From assembly GCF_004798865.1 (NCBI RefSeq), contig NW_025336442.1, forward strand, positions 1,125,094 through 1,189,093: a DNA stretch of 64,000 nt, given 5' to 3'. The DNA is from Varanus komodoensis. Taxonomy: Eukaryota > Chordata > Lepidosauria > Squamata > Varanidae. The translations under genes were made by a program, and so were the position numbers. Within the stretch, counting starts at the first letter, position 1, and each line of letters begins with the position of its first letter. The notes under the pieces are model-generated. The model searched no databases, was not told the DNA's origin, and worked only from the letters and a program-made list of their open reading frames with translations. Below are positions 36,101-40,669 of this stretch, piece after piece.

Positions 36101-39100
36101 CCAGTTAGAAAGTGCAAGTGGAGGTGGAGAAGGGTTGGAATGTGGGGCAGATGCAGGAGCATCCACTGAGAACCGACCACCGCAGATGTGGGGGAGACGC
36201 TGTAGAACAGGGAAGGTCAAGCGGGGCGGGGGAGTGAACCGATTCGCCCACTGAGCCTGCACCAAGCCAGGCAAGTGGCCATTCCGGCTGTCTGGCCCAG
36301 GAGGGCAAGGCCCCCTGAGGAGCGGGGCCAAGCCTTCTGAGAAAGGAAGGGAACGGGGGTCCCCGTTTGGCAGCGGCTGAATATGGGCAAGGTAGGAGGG
36401 AGCACGGCTCTGATGGGCGCTGCCTGAGAGCAGCGTTCTTACGAAACGCGCCTCATCCCCAACCCATCTGGCTCCAAGGGAGGACTGTGCTCAGGGTTCG
36501 GGGTGGAGGAGCCTTCCATCCAGACTGCTGGGGCCCCCTGAGGTCCCTCTGTGGAGACGGCGCTGTGGCAGAAAGAGCTTTAAACCATGTGCTCCTTCCT
36601 GGTGCCCCCCCACCCCAGGCTACCTTTGGTCCTTCCCACCCTGCAGTGGGGCTCCAAAGAGCTCCCCCGATAGGGAATTTGGGCTCTGGCAAGAAGCAGC
36701 TGGGCTGGGCACCCCGCAGGGGCGAAAGTGGCGGCCCCGGGTGGCAGAGCCGCAGTGTCGGGAAGCAAAGCCCCCAGCCCCTCCGTGCCCCTCCCCAGCT
36801 GCTTTCTGTGGGAAGCTGTTTGCCCTTGGCCCCTGCAGCAGCACGCTCAGCCCCCGTGCAGCGAACGCCGGACGAGGAATAACCCGCCTTGTCTCTCTGG
36901 GGGCAGATTCTGATCAGGAACAGGGCCACCGACCTGGATGCCCGCATGCACGATGGCACCACGCCGCTCATCCTGGCTGCCCGCCTGGCCGTGGAGGGCA
37001 TGCTGGAGGACCTCATCAGCTGCCACGCGGACGTCAACGCGGTGGACGATCTCGGTAGGGCCGCCTCGCGTGCCTGGGGCAGGGCGAGGGCGGGGGCGGG
37101 CGGGGGCTGCCAGCTCATTGCCTGAACACCCGCCTCCCCCCTGCAGGGAAGTCGGCGCTGCACTGGGCAGCTGCCGTGAACAACGTGGACGCCGCTGTGG
37201 CGCTGCTGAAGAACGGGGCCAACAAGGACATGCAGAACAACAAGGTGGGCAGCTCGGCCGGAGCAGGGCCCGTGCGCGTGCGCCTGCGCGTGGGGGCGGG
37301 GCGGGGCGGGGCGGGGACTCGCGCGATGCCACAGCTCCGCTTGGCCGGCCGGCCGGCCGGGAGCCGCCACAGCAGCCCTCTCAGCCCCAGCCGGCTGCCT
37401 GCCCTTCTGGCTTCATTTCTGAGGAAGGCTTTCCTTGGACTTGCTCCTTTCTCAGCGAGGAGACAAAGTGTTGCCTTCCCGCACTGCTCCAGAGGGTGCT
37501 CCTCCACCTGGGAGCTCGGACCTCTGCTCTCTGGCACGGGGTGGTCTGGCACGCCCCCCAGCGTGCCTTCTCGGAAGCGAGCGTTACGTGACGGGCCTCG
37601 CCCACTGTGCCAGCCACTTCACAAAAGAGCAGGGGCCCGCAGGGCAGCCGTTGTGTGAAAGAGCCCACAGCGCTCCCCGAGTGCAAATGTGTCCATCCGC
37701 CTGGAGACACTGAGCGCCTGCAGTGCCCCACCTCCGCGAGTGCTTGGGCGCTCCGGAAGCTCCCCTGGAAGTGGCGTCCGTGGCCGAGATGCTGCCCGAG
37801 GGTCGTTTCCTTGCATTAAAACCGTGCTTCACCTTCAGTGAGGAGGGATGGGGGGCTGCGCGCACGGGGCTGGCTTGGGATGCAAATGTTTGGCTCCGCG
37901 GGGAAGCTCCCTCGACCTCCTCCAGCTGAGGAGGGGCCCCGCAGCGGTGTCTCCCTTCACAACTGAAGCCCCGCCCCCTGCGTTTCTAGGAGGAGACCCC
38001 TCTCTTCCTGGCGGCCAGAGAAGGGAGCTACGAGACCGCCAAGGTTCTCCTGGATAGTTTCGCCAACCGGGACATCACGGACCACATGGACCGCCTGCCC
38101 CGCGACATCGCCCAGGAGCGCATGCACCACGACATCGTGCGGCTCCTGGACGAGTACAATCTGGTGCGGAGCCCGCCCATGCACAACGGGCCGCTGGGGG
38201 CACCCACCCTCTCCCCGCCGCTGTGCTCGCCCAGCAGCTACATCAGCAACCTGAAGCCCGCCCTGCAGGGCAAGAAGCCCCGGAAGCCGAGTGCCAAGGG
38301 GCTGGGCTCCAACGGGAAGGACGCCAAGGATCTCAAGGCCCGCCGGAAGAAGTCGCAGGAGGGCAAGGGGTGCCTGCTGGACGGCTCCGGCGTCCTCTCG
38401 CCCGTCGACTCCCTGGAGTCACCCCGCGGGTACCTGTCGGACGTTGCATCGCCGCCCCTGATGGCCTCTCCCTTCCAGCAGTCTCCCCCCATGCCTTTGA
38501 ACCACCTACCGGGCATGCCCGACGCCCACCTGAGCATGAGCCACCTCAGCCTGGTGGGCAAGCAAGACACGGGCGTGTGTGGCAACCGGATGCCGCCCTT
38601 TGACCCGGTGCCCCCGCGCCTCTCGCACTTGCCCGTCTCCAGCCCCGGCGCCGCCATGGGGGGTGCCCCAGTGAATTTCACCATCAGCGGGGCCCCCGGC
38701 TTGAGCGGGCCGTGCGACTGGCTCAGCCCGCTGCGGAACGGCATGGTGGCCGGCCAGTACAACCCCGCGAGGGGCCTCCTGCCGCAGGCCGCGCACCCAC
38801 CGGGCCAGCCGCTGCAGCACGGGCCGCACGCCTCCCTGCACGGGGGCCTGCCCGCCACCCCGCTGCCTCAGCTCGTGAGCTATCAGCCCGTCCCGAGCGG
38901 CCGCCTGCAGGCGCCGCCGCTGCAGCCCCACAGTGGCCCCCACGGGGGCCCCAGCTTCCTCGCGGGCGAGCTGAGCCAGCCCGACGTGCAGCAAGTCGGC
39001 GGCGGGGCGCTGGCCGTCCACGCCATCCTGCCCCCCGACGGCCCGGCCCTCGCCACCCCGCTGCCCTCGGCCCTCACCCAGCCCATGGCCACCACCCAGT

Positions 39101-39327
39101 TCCTCACGCCGCCCTCCCAGCACAGCTACTCCTCCCGCTTGGACCACACGCCCAGCCATCAGCTCCAGGTGCCCGACCACCCCTTCCTGACGCCCTCCCC
39201 GGAGTCGCCCGACCAGTGGTCCAGCTCCTCCCCGCACTCCAACCTCTCGGATTGGTCGGAAGGCATCTCCAGCCCACCCACCAGCATGCAGTCGCAGATG
39301 GGCCCGATCCCAGAAGCTTTCAAGTGA
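1..39327 (+). CDS. NOTCH1: NOTCH1 receptor, 3' 29 coding exons (5' end outside window)
   Basis: Single-pass receptor that is cleaved on ligand binding and sends its intracellular domain to the nucleus to act with RBPJ. Exons join as 1-158, 627-782, 1456-1641, 2061-2174, 5491-5604, 9083-9316, 9817-9927, 11079-11271, 12674-12819, 13994-14107, 16373-16492, 17845-17997, 18867-19095, 19854-20055, 20676-20829, 21526-21710, 21833-21965, 23777-24034, 27460-27572, 27804-28372, 28764-29186, 30005-30153, 32048-32261, 33784-33874, 34575-34740, 35371-35666, 36907-37054, 37147-37244 and 37990-39327, about 6565 nt or 2187 codons. Order: EGF8 (part) to EGF36, three LNRs, HD with RQRR furin site, TM, RAM, ankyrin repeats, TAD and PEST ending in PEAFK. 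Identity rests on recalled human NOTCH1, with many exon lengths equal (114, 234, 229, 202, 258, 569). It is about 50 residues shorter than human over the same span, almost all in the Gln-rich TAD. No frame break was seen. Confidence 0.97.
627..782 (+). CDS. NOTCH1: NOTCH1 exon 7: EGF10
   Basis: Encodes LLC closing EGF9, all of EGF10 ([10 protein letters not shown]...) and the MDECSLG start of EGF11. Acceptor CCGCCAG, donor GG|GTGAGT, phase 1 at both ends. EGF10 lacks the usual calcium-binding D-x-D/N-E start, as in human. The intron to 1455 is GC-rich without a recognisable element. Confidence 0.95.
1456..1641 (+). CDS. NOTCH1: NOTCH1 exon 8: EGF11 and EGF12, core ligand-binding site
   Basis: Encodes EGF11 and EGF12, the modules that contact Delta and Jagged in mammals. 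EGF12 has [16 protein letters not shown], so the calcium site and the O-fucosylated Thr (human T466) are kept. The stretch after it reads IGVFHC where human has IGEFQC. Donor CCAG|GTAACG. The intron 1642-2060 holds nothing recognised. Confidence 0.96.
2061..2174 (+). CDS. NOTCH1: NOTCH1 exon 9: end of EGF12, EGF13
   Basis: A 114-nt exon, the same length as human, encoding YEGVYCE and EGF13 ([16 protein letters not shown]...). The following intron, 2175-5490, is the first large one here. It holds a GATCGATCGATCG run near 2199, a copy of the 'GCTGGGAG' repeat (2475-2520), a minus-strand LINE tail (2610-2800) and a plus-strand CR1 scrap (4385-4470). The rest is unremarkable. Confidence 0.95.
2475..2520 (+). 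repeat. Squamate-type 'GCTGGGAG(C/T)TGTAGT' repeat scrap
   Basis: GGATGCTGGGAGCTGTAGTT is a short piece of a unit I associate with squamate intergenic DNA. A closer copy lies at 30960-31025. Confidence 0.4.
2610..2800 (-). mobile_element. LINE 3'-end fragment (CR1/L2-like), antisense
   Basis: Read on the minus strand, the order of words (agaacc... ATCCCATGAAGCTGA, then GGACAG, ...GGGAATTCCCTGCCACAA) matches the C-terminal end of a LINE ORF2, the stretch encoding 'KRKxFF...LWNxLP'. The same stretch appears in sense in the fragment at 10130-10400. Strongly decayed and 5'-truncated. Confidence 0.4.
4385..4470 (+). mobile_element. CR1-type LINE 3' scrap
   Basis: ATCAGGAAAAGCTTCCTCTG followed by TCAGAGCAGTACGACAGTGG and GACCAGTTGCC matches the part of CR1 ORF2 that encodes 'RKNFxxVRxxRQWDQLP'. 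Only this short tail remains. Confidence 0.5.
5491..5604 (+). CDS. NOTCH1: NOTCH1 exon 10: EGF14
   Basis: A 114-nt exon for FTGHLC and EGF14 ([16 protein letters not shown]...). Acceptor CCCACAG, donor GAAG|GTAAGC. The following intron (5605-9082, about 3.5 kb) contains a block at 6640-8120 that looks regulatory rather than repetitive and is described separately. The remainder is GC-rich and featureless. Confidence 0.95.
6640..7140. promoter_or_regulatory. Candidate regulatory block in NOTCH1 intron 10 (part 1)
   Basis: Non-repetitive-looking sequence in the middle of intron 10 with clustered transcription-factor-like words: a palindrome CAAAGCTTTG (6821-6830) followed by CTTTGTC (SOX/TCF type), then AGATAATG near 6930, CGATTACACAGCC near 7006 and GGGACAAAGCC near 7126. 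No coding frame here resembles NOTCH1 or SEC16A. Function is inferred from motif density only. Confidence 0.25.
7560..8120. promoter_or_regulatory. Candidate enhancer-like AT-rich block in NOTCH1 intron 10 (part 2)
   Basis: A block much poorer in GC than the surrounding intron. It contains AACCGCAG (RUNX-like, about 7629), a perfect octamer ATTTGCAT (7993-8000, POU type) inside GGATTTGCATATGG, CAATTAGCAG (homeobox-type) near 8066, and GTGGGAA (RBPJ-type) at 8110-8116. I recognise no repeat family in it. This fits a conserved non-coding element but conservation cannot be judged from one sequence. Confidence 0.35.
9083..9316 (+). CDS. NOTCH1: NOTCH1 exon 11: EGF15 and EGF16
   Basis: A 234-nt exon, equal to human, coding FSGPHC, EGF15 ([15 protein letters not shown]...) and EGF16 ([16 protein letters not shown]...), both with calcium-binding starts. 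EGF16 ends CLCLRGTTG. Acceptor CTCCCCAG, donor ACAG|GTCGGG. The intron 9317-9816 shows nothing recognised. Confidence 0.96.
9817..9927 (+). CDS. NOTCH1: NOTCH1 exon 12: EGF17
   Basis: A 111-nt exon encoding EGF17 ([15 protein letters not shown]...). The acceptor is CTGTTGGAAG, a purine-rich final stretch that looks weaker than its neighbours. Donor ACAG|GTGAGC. The intron 9928-11078 carries a plus-strand LINE 3' tail at about 10130-10400 and short CTGTA and GGCTACCAGT duplications near 10465 and 10520. Confidence 0.95.
10130..10400 (+). mobile_element. LINE 3'-end fragment (CR1/L2-like), sense
   Basis: A frame through this stretch reads [13 protein letters not shown], then [20 protein letters not shown] and [14 protein letters not shown]. 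This is the order of the C-terminal tail of a LINE ORF2 (KRKxFF, LWNxLPxxVV, FK). The reading is degenerate, so the copy is old. Confidence 0.5.
11079..11271 (+). CDS. NOTCH1: NOTCH1 exon 13: EGF18 and first half of EGF19
   Basis: A 193-nt exon encoding EGF18 ([16 protein letters not shown]...) and the start of EGF19 ([15 protein letters not shown]...), ending in phase 2 at AACGG|GTGAGC. The intron 11272-12673 holds a CTC microsatellite (about 11603-11640) and otherwise nothing recognised. Confidence 0.95.
11603..11640 (+). repeat. CTC trinucleotide microsatellite
   Basis: About 12 CTC units in intron 13 of NOTCH1. Confidence 0.95.
12674..12819 (+). CDS. NOTCH1: NOTCH1 exon 14: end of EGF19, EGF20
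   Basis: A 146-nt exon encoding [14 protein letters not shown] and EGF20 ([16 protein letters not shown]...). The acceptor, CTCTCCAAAAAG, is interrupted by A's just before the AG and looks weak. Donor GCG|GTAGGT. The intron 12820-13993 has a CR1-type 3' tail scrap (12955-13030) and a MIR-like stretch (13360-13480). Confidence 0.94.
12955..13030 (+). mobile_element. CR1-type 3' tail scrap
   Basis: The order 'gagcagggaggtgggcctga' then 'tggcctcctagacccctcc' matches the sauropsid CR1 tail that usually reads '...GGACTAGATGACCT...CCTTCCAACTC'. It has no ORF left. Confidence 0.4.
13360..13480 (+). mobile_element. Possible MIR-like SINE fragment
   Basis: CATCAGTTTCCCTTCTGTGA followed by AATGG resembles the MIR core (TCAGTTTCCTCATCTGTAAA). 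The flanks are too decayed to be sure. Confidence 0.25.
13994..14107 (+). CDS. NOTCH1: NOTCH1 exon 15: EGF21
   Basis: A 114-nt exon for EGF21 ([16 protein letters not shown]...CNCLPPYTG). Donor ACCG|GTAAGG. The intron 14108-16372 is about 2.3 kb. Its AT-richer middle (14740-15420) may be decayed repeat, but I could not assign a family, and I saw no conserved signal. Confidence 0.95.
16373..16492 (+). CDS. NOTCH1: NOTCH1 exon 16: EGF22
   Basis: A 120-nt exon encoding EGF22 ([17 protein letters not shown]..., with the RESEDYGS insert also present in human). EGF22 lacks the calcium-binding start. Acceptor TTGCACTACAG, donor CAAG|GTAGGG. In the intron 16493-17844, 17230-17400 is AT-rich and repeat-like without a clear family. 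Confidence 0.95.
17845..17997 (+). CDS. NOTCH1: NOTCH1 exon 17: EGF23, start of EGF24
   Basis: A 153-nt exon for EGF23 ([16 protein letters not shown]...) and the DIDDCQP start of EGF24, the first module of the Abruptex region (EGF24-29). Donor CCCA|GTAAGG. The intron 17998-18866 is GC-rich and has a TGCAG x4 run at 18821-18840, just before the next acceptor. Confidence 0.95.
18821..18840 (+). repeat. TGCAG x4 pentanucleotide run
   Basis: Four exact TGCAG units ending 26 bp before the exon 18 acceptor. Each unit contains an AG that could act as a competing acceptor. Confidence 0.9.
18867..19095 (+). CDS. NOTCH1: NOTCH1 exon 18: EGF24, EGF25, start of EGF26
   Basis: A 229-nt exon, equal to human, for EGF24 (PCHNGGSC...), EGF25 ([16 protein letters not shown]...) and NTPDCTE of EGF26, which starts without a calcium motif. 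Donor AAAG|GTATGC, phase 2. The intron 19096-19853 has a weak squamate-type repeat stretch (about 19440-19650). Confidence 0.95.
19854..20055 (+). CDS. NOTCH1: NOTCH1 exon 19: EGF26 and EGF27
   Basis: A 202-nt exon, equal to human, coding [17 protein letters not shown] of EGF26 and EGF27 ([16 protein letters not shown]...), ending in phase 0 at GCCAG|GTGAGG. The intron 20056-20675 has a CCCCCAC run near 20230 and no element I recognise. Confidence 0.95.
20676..20829 (+). CDS. NOTCH1: NOTCH1 exon 20: EGF28, start of EGF29
   Basis: Encodes EGF28 ([16 protein letters not shown]...) and the [10 protein letters not shown] start of EGF29, within the Abruptex region. Donor CAAG|GTGGGT. The intron 20830-21525 carries a SINE-like copy at about 21105-21270. 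Confidence 0.95.
21105..21270 (+). mobile_element. tRNA-derived SINE-like copy (squamate style)
   Basis: GTTCAAGTGTTAGACC, then CCCAGCTCGGCCATGAAG, GTGACTTGGTGCCAGTC and CTACCTCACGGGGCAGTTGT follow the order of a SINE common in squamates ('...CAGCTCGGCCATGAA...CCTACCTCACAGGGTTGTTG...'). The 3' part is lost. A second copy at 31030-31235 keeps the tail. Confidence 0.5.
21526..21710 (+). CDS. NOTCH1: NOTCH1 exon 21: EGF29, most of EGF30
   Basis: A 185-nt exon, equal to human, for GVDVARLC... of EGF29 and EGF30 ([16 protein letters not shown]...). It ends in phase 0 inside EGF30 at TGTGAG|GTACGG. The 122-bp intron that follows contains a long G run (about 21737-21756). Confidence 0.95.
21833..21965 (+). 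CDS. NOTCH1: NOTCH1 exon 22: end of EGF30, EGF31
   Basis: A 133-nt exon, equal to human, coding [10 protein letters not shown] and EGF31 ([16 protein letters not shown]...). Donor CAAG|GTACAG. The intron 21966-23776 carries a minus-strand CR1 3' fragment at 23281-23665 close to the next exon. Confidence 0.95.
23281..23665 (-). mobile_element. CR1 LINE 3' fragment, minus strand
   Basis: The minus strand encodes [20 protein letters not shown], then [16 protein letters not shown] and VFKDRLNM, the C-terminal end of CR1 ORF2. ATTCATAGAA at the low-coordinate end fits a CR1 3' tail (TTCTATGAAT on the element strand). It is strongly 5'-truncated. It looks like a different subfamily from the copy at 24190. 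Confidence 0.75.
23777..24034 (+). CDS. NOTCH1: NOTCH1 exon 23: EGF32 and EGF33
   Basis: A 258-nt exon, equal to human, for VHC, EGF32 ([18 protein letters not shown]..., the module with a long first loop) and EGF33 ([18 protein letters not shown]...). Donor TCCG|GTGAGT. The following 3.4-kb intron is mostly CR1 sequence, annotated separately. Confidence 0.95.
24190..26460 (-). mobile_element. CR1 LINE, minus strand, lacking the reverse-transcriptase core
   Basis: The element strand runs from 26460 down to 24190. From its 5' side it encodes an endonuclease piece ([10 protein letters not shown] and VTGVCN, 25833-26039), then the EN-RT linker ([20 protein letters not shown], 25168-25407). It jumps near 25030-25080 to the end of the RT/thumb region ([20 protein letters not shown], then [20 protein letters not shown]) and ends with the ORF2 tail and CATAGAATC 3' end at about 24190. 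The whole RT core is absent. Several stops mark it as inactive. Confidence 0.8.
26600..27195 (+). mobile_element. CR1 LINE 3' end, plus strand
   Basis: A plus-strand frame reads KVLGGKSG / [60 protein letters not shown] and [20 protein letters not shown], the C-terminal CR1 ORF2 tail. The 3' end is the GGATGGACCCAGTGGCCTTC tail and CTATTGTGTGATTTT. It is 5'-truncated and lies in the opposite orientation to the copy at 24190-26460, with their 5' sides facing. Confidence 0.8.
27460..27572 (+). CDS. NOTCH1: NOTCH1 exon 24: EGF34
   Basis: A 113-nt exon encoding [10 protein letters not shown]... to CRCPP of EGF34. The donor CCCCCT|GTGCGT has a poor exon side, but phase 0 joining to GLDGATC of exon 25 matches the human boundary. 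The 231-bp intron (27573-27803) carries 17 G's in a row at 27593-27609. Confidence 0.92.
27593..27609 (+). repeat. G17 homopolymer in the 231-bp intron 24
   Basis: Seventeen G's starting 21 bp after the exon 24 donor. This may be a sequencing-difficult spot or a G-quadruplex former. Confidence 0.9.
27804..28372 (+). CDS. NOTCH1: NOTCH1 exon 25: EGF34 end, EGF35, EGF36, LNR-A, LNR-B
   Basis: A 569-nt exon, equal to human. After GLDGATC come EGF35 and EGF36, then the first two Lin12-Notch repeats of the negative regulatory region: LNR-A has [17 protein letters not shown] and LNR-B has [14 protein letters not shown], with the calcium-binding Asp residues in place. Donor TGCAA|GTAAGG, phase 2. 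The intron 28373-28763 is featureless. Confidence 0.97.
28764..29186 (+). CDS. NOTCH1: NOTCH1 exon 26: LNR-C, HD-N and S1 furin site
   Basis: Encodes LNR-C ([13 protein letters not shown]), the N-terminal half of the heterodimerisation domain ([20 protein letters not shown]...) and the S1 furin site RQRR before ELDQVDV, where the precursor is cut in the Golgi. The S1 loop has [10 protein letters not shown] instead of the longer human loop, making the exon slightly shorter. An NIS glycosylation motif is present. Donor ATCGG|GTGAGA. In the intron 29187-30004 only a CCCCT-type run at 29656-29680 stands out. Confidence 0.96.
30005..30153 (+). CDS. NOTCH1: NOTCH1 exon 27: HD-C
   Basis: A 149-nt exon, equal to human, encoding the C-terminal half of the heterodimerisation domain ([17 protein letters not shown]...) up to YKIEAVK. 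The A-V of KIEAVK is the expected ADAM S2 cut site. The intron 30154-32047 holds a plus-strand CR1 fragment, a 'TGGGAGTTGTAGTCC' repeat, a SINE-like copy and a TTC microsatellite. Confidence 0.96.
30380..30865 (+). mobile_element. CR1-type LINE 3' fragment, degenerate
   Basis: The far end reads [20 protein letters not shown] then [14 protein letters not shown], a clear CR1 ORF2 C-terminal tail. The start (CAGTCAAGAGGGCGAGCGCC, ...CTTGGGCGCATAGCCAGAAG) resembles the 'VKKANATLGCISR' part of the same ORF. The middle is GC-rich and hard to align. Confidence 0.5.
30960..31025 (+). repeat. 'TGCTGGGAGTTGTAGTCCAA' repeat unit
   Basis: GGATGCTGGGAGTTGTAGTC (30988-31007) followed by CAACACAGCTGGAAGAGCCA is a unit I associate with squamate genomes. 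Its reverse complement is close to the ZNF143/THAP11 site ACTACAATTCCCAGCATGC. Confidence 0.55.
31030..31235 (+). mobile_element. tRNA-derived SINE-like copy with tail (squamate style)
   Basis: GTGGGCCAGTCACTGAGCTG, CCTACCTCACAGGGCTGTTG, TGAGGATAAAATGGG, CTTTGGGTTCCCTGAAGG and GGTATATATAATAAATAC follow the order of the SINE whose usual 3' end is '...GGAGGAAAGGTGGGATATAAATAAATAA'. It is more complete than the copy at 21105. Confidence 0.6.
31841..31875 (+). repeat. TTC trinucleotide microsatellite
   Basis: About ten TTC units with one interruption (CATC), in NOTCH1 intron 27, about 170 bp before exon 28. Confidence 0.95.
32048..32261 (+). CDS. NOTCH1: NOTCH1 exon 28: juxtamembrane, transmembrane helix and RAM start
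   Basis: After [13 protein letters not shown] comes the transmembrane segment, starting [11 protein letters not shown] and ending GVGVLAS before the RKRRR stop-transfer cluster. The Gly-Val before LAS corresponds to the S3 gamma-secretase site (human G1743/V1744). [10 protein letters not shown] is the RBPJ-binding RAM motif and [17 protein letters not shown] follows. The helix contains a Gly-Pro pair that human lacks. Donor CTGAA|GTGAGT. The intron 32262-33783 has weak repeat-like AT-rich sequence at 33175-33320. Confidence 0.96.
33784..33874 (+). CDS. NOTCH1: NOTCH1 exon 29: RAM-ankyrin linker
   Basis: A 91-nt exon for [20 protein letters not shown] and [10 protein letters not shown], the linker between RAM and the ankyrin domain; it reads EETLDT where human has EDLET. 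Donor CAGG|GTACGC, phase 0. The intron 33875-34574 has nothing recognised. Confidence 0.94.
34575..34740 (+). CDS. NOTCH1: NOTCH1 exon 30: start of ankyrin domain
   Basis: Encodes [19 protein letters not shown], then [16 protein letters not shown] and [10 protein letters not shown], the first ankyrin segment. The donor CCAG|GTGGCG is rather weak and a C run follows 20 bp later (34757-34768). The intron 34741-35370 holds nothing else recognised. Confidence 0.95.
35371..35666 (+). CDS. NOTCH1: NOTCH1 exon 31: ankyrin repeats
   Basis: Encodes [20 protein letters not shown], the acidic EEEEDAP loop, then [20 protein letters not shown] and [19 protein letters not shown], near-identical to human. 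These repeats form the surface that, with RBPJ, binds Mastermind. Acceptor ATTTTTGCAG, donor CCAG|GTGAGG. The intron 35667-36906 is featureless apart from GC-rich sequence. Confidence 0.97.
36907..37054 (+). CDS. NOTCH1: NOTCH1 exon 32: ankyrin repeats
   Basis: A 148-nt exon, equal to human, encoding [20 protein letters not shown] and [17 protein letters not shown]. One change from human is ISCHAD for INSHAD. Donor CTCG|GTAGGG. The intron to 37146 is only 92 bp. Confidence 0.97.
37147..37244 (+). CDS. NOTCH1: NOTCH1 exon 33: ankyrin repeat
   Basis: A 98-nt exon, equal to human, encoding [20 protein letters not shown] and [12 protein letters not shown]. Donor AACAAG|GTGGGC. The intron 37245-37989 carries a GCGGG run (about 37291-37316) and a GGCC run (about 37342-37360). 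Confidence 0.97.
37291..37360 (+). repeat. GCGGG and GGCC short tandem repeats
   Basis: A GCGGG run (37291-37316) and a GGCC run (37342-37360) in intron 33, just after the exon 33 donor. Confidence 0.85.
37990..39327 (+). CDS. NOTCH1: NOTCH1 exon 34: last ankyrin repeat, TAD, PEST, stop
   Basis: Starts [20 protein letters not shown], then the nuclear-localisation stretch ([13 protein letters not shown]), the transactivation region and the PEST region. [12 protein letters not shown] carries the FBXW7 phosphodegron, and [16 protein letters not shown] the following Ser-rich motif. The frame stops at TGA 39325-39327 after PEAFK. Compared with recalled human sequence the Gln-rich run (QTQQVQPQNLQ... 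to QQQQSLQPPP) is missing: the text passes from [19 protein letters not shown] straight to [12 protein letters not shown]. Codon use is very GC-rich. Confidence 0.97.
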   Translation, partial: EETPLFLAAREGSYETAKVLLDSFANRDITDHMDRLPRDIAQERMHHDIVRLLDEYNLVRSPPMHNGPLGAPTLSPPLCSPSSYISNLKPALQGKKPRKPSAKGLGSNGKDAKDLKARRKKSQEGKGCLLDGSGVLSPVDSLESPRGYLSDVASPPLMASPFQQSPPMPLNHLPGMPDAHLSMSHLSLVGKQDTGVCGNRMPPFDPVPPRLSHLPVSSPGAAMGGAPVNFTISGAPGLSGPCDWLSPLRNGMVAGQYNPARGLLPQAAHPPGQPLQHGPHASLHGGLPATPLPQLVSYQPVPSGRLQAPPLQPHSGPHGGPSFLAGELSQPDVQQVGGGALAVHAILPPDGPALATPLPSALTQPMATTQFLTPPSQHSYSSRLDHTPSHQLQVPDHPFLTPSPESPDQWSSSSPHSNLSDWSEGISSPPTSMQSQMGPIPEAFK

Positions 39328-39539
39328 GCGGAGGAATTACTCGGCCGGGGAGGGATCATCCCTCGTGCACAAGCGCCCCGGAGGGATGCCTTGTGTGGGG
39401 AGAGAGACATGGTTGGACTCCAGGGACCCTTTTTCAAAGAAAAGAAATATTTTTACATACATGATAAGCGGAAAATCCAATGTTTCTTCCTTTTGCTTTT
39501 TTTAGTATTTATTTATGTACTTTTTATTTTACATGAAAA

Positions 39540-39546
39540 CACTGCC
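39540..39546 (+). promoter_or_regulatory. NOTCH1: miR-34-type seed match CACTGCC
   Basis: CACTGCC complements miR-34/449 seed positions 2-8. It lies 213 nt after the stop in an AT-rich context. NOTCH1 is a known miR-34 target in mammals. Confidence 0.45.
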
Positions 39547-39963
39547 TTTTTATTTATATTTTGTGTTAAGAATTTGATGGGATAAATTTGCTGTGCTCTG
39601 AGAAATGTTTTAAAAAAAATATTAATGGGGTATGTTTTTTCTTTTTTAGGAAACTTTTAAAAACTTTTGTATCATGATGTTCCCATGTAGAGTTTTCCTC
39701 TGTAAAGCTATAAGCAAAGATTCATGATTATAAAATTAGATTTATTTATTGAGCAGGATCTTTTCCTGCTTGTTGCTAAAAGTATGGAAAAGGCTTTTTT
39801 TGTGGGATGGGGGCAAATTGATGAAAATGTTACCTGTTTGAGAGGATAATTTAAATATAAGTTGATGGATTGTTTTTAAAGTGCTTTAAAATTTTCCCTC
39901 GGATGACGATAGACAGCAGGGAACATTTTAGAGTTCCAGCCATGAATCTTTGTTTAAAAGTTT

Positions 39964-39971
39964 CAGTATTA
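39964..39971 (+). promoter_or_regulatory. NOTCH1: miR-200b/c/429-type seed match CAGTATTA
   Basis: An 8-mer match (CAGTATT plus A) to the miR-200b/c/429 seed, in AT-rich 3'UTR sequence. This family is reported to act on Notch pathway transcripts; use of this site is inference. Confidence 0.35.
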
Positions 39972-40669
39972 CATAGTTTTGTACATCTTGTCTTTTTAGA
40001 AGATAGCAGAGCATGGTTTTTTAATTTATTTTAAATACTGCCAATGATCAAAAACCAAGATCATGGTTCTGAGCTACAAAGGAAATCAAGATGCTTCCTT
40101 CCCCCTCCCCCATCCAAAAAAAAAAAAAAAAGTCTTGTGATTCACCTGTTGCAAATATGTAAAATGCACCAAAAGCCCGAAAAGGATTTGGTGCGGAAGG
40201 AGGGCAATTAAGCTTCACCTCCAACATGTTTGAGCCTTTTTTTTTTAACTGTTGCAATAATGTTGTGCTTACAATACCCAAGCATTTGGGTATTGCTTTA
40301 AAAGACGTATCCAAATAGTTGGGATCCACCCCATGCCCCCATTGTTGCTGGCAACGTGTGTGCATCCGTGTGTGTGTGGACACAGCGGGGCGGATTCCCC
40401 GGGCCGGAGGGACAGGGGGTGTGCGCACTCGGGGCCCCCGCGGGAGGGTTTTCGTCTCTGAGGCTTGACGTTGCAGTCACTTCCACGGGGGAGAGGAAAA
40501 AGGGGGCTGTCCTCAGTGACCCCAGCAAGGGAGGATCCTGCCTTCCCCTTCCCACCCTGCATCCGCAGAGCCCCCAACATGCGACGTGCTTGGGAACCCG
40601 AGAGAGCGGCTGGGCTCCGGCTCTCACGCTATACGAGCCCGTGGTTTAGGTTATTAGATTTCAAGTTGG

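Noticed and set aside
38506-39237. 243-codon minus-strand open frame under NOTCH1 exon 34
   Set aside because: Shadow of the GC-rich last exon; no promoter or family evidence.
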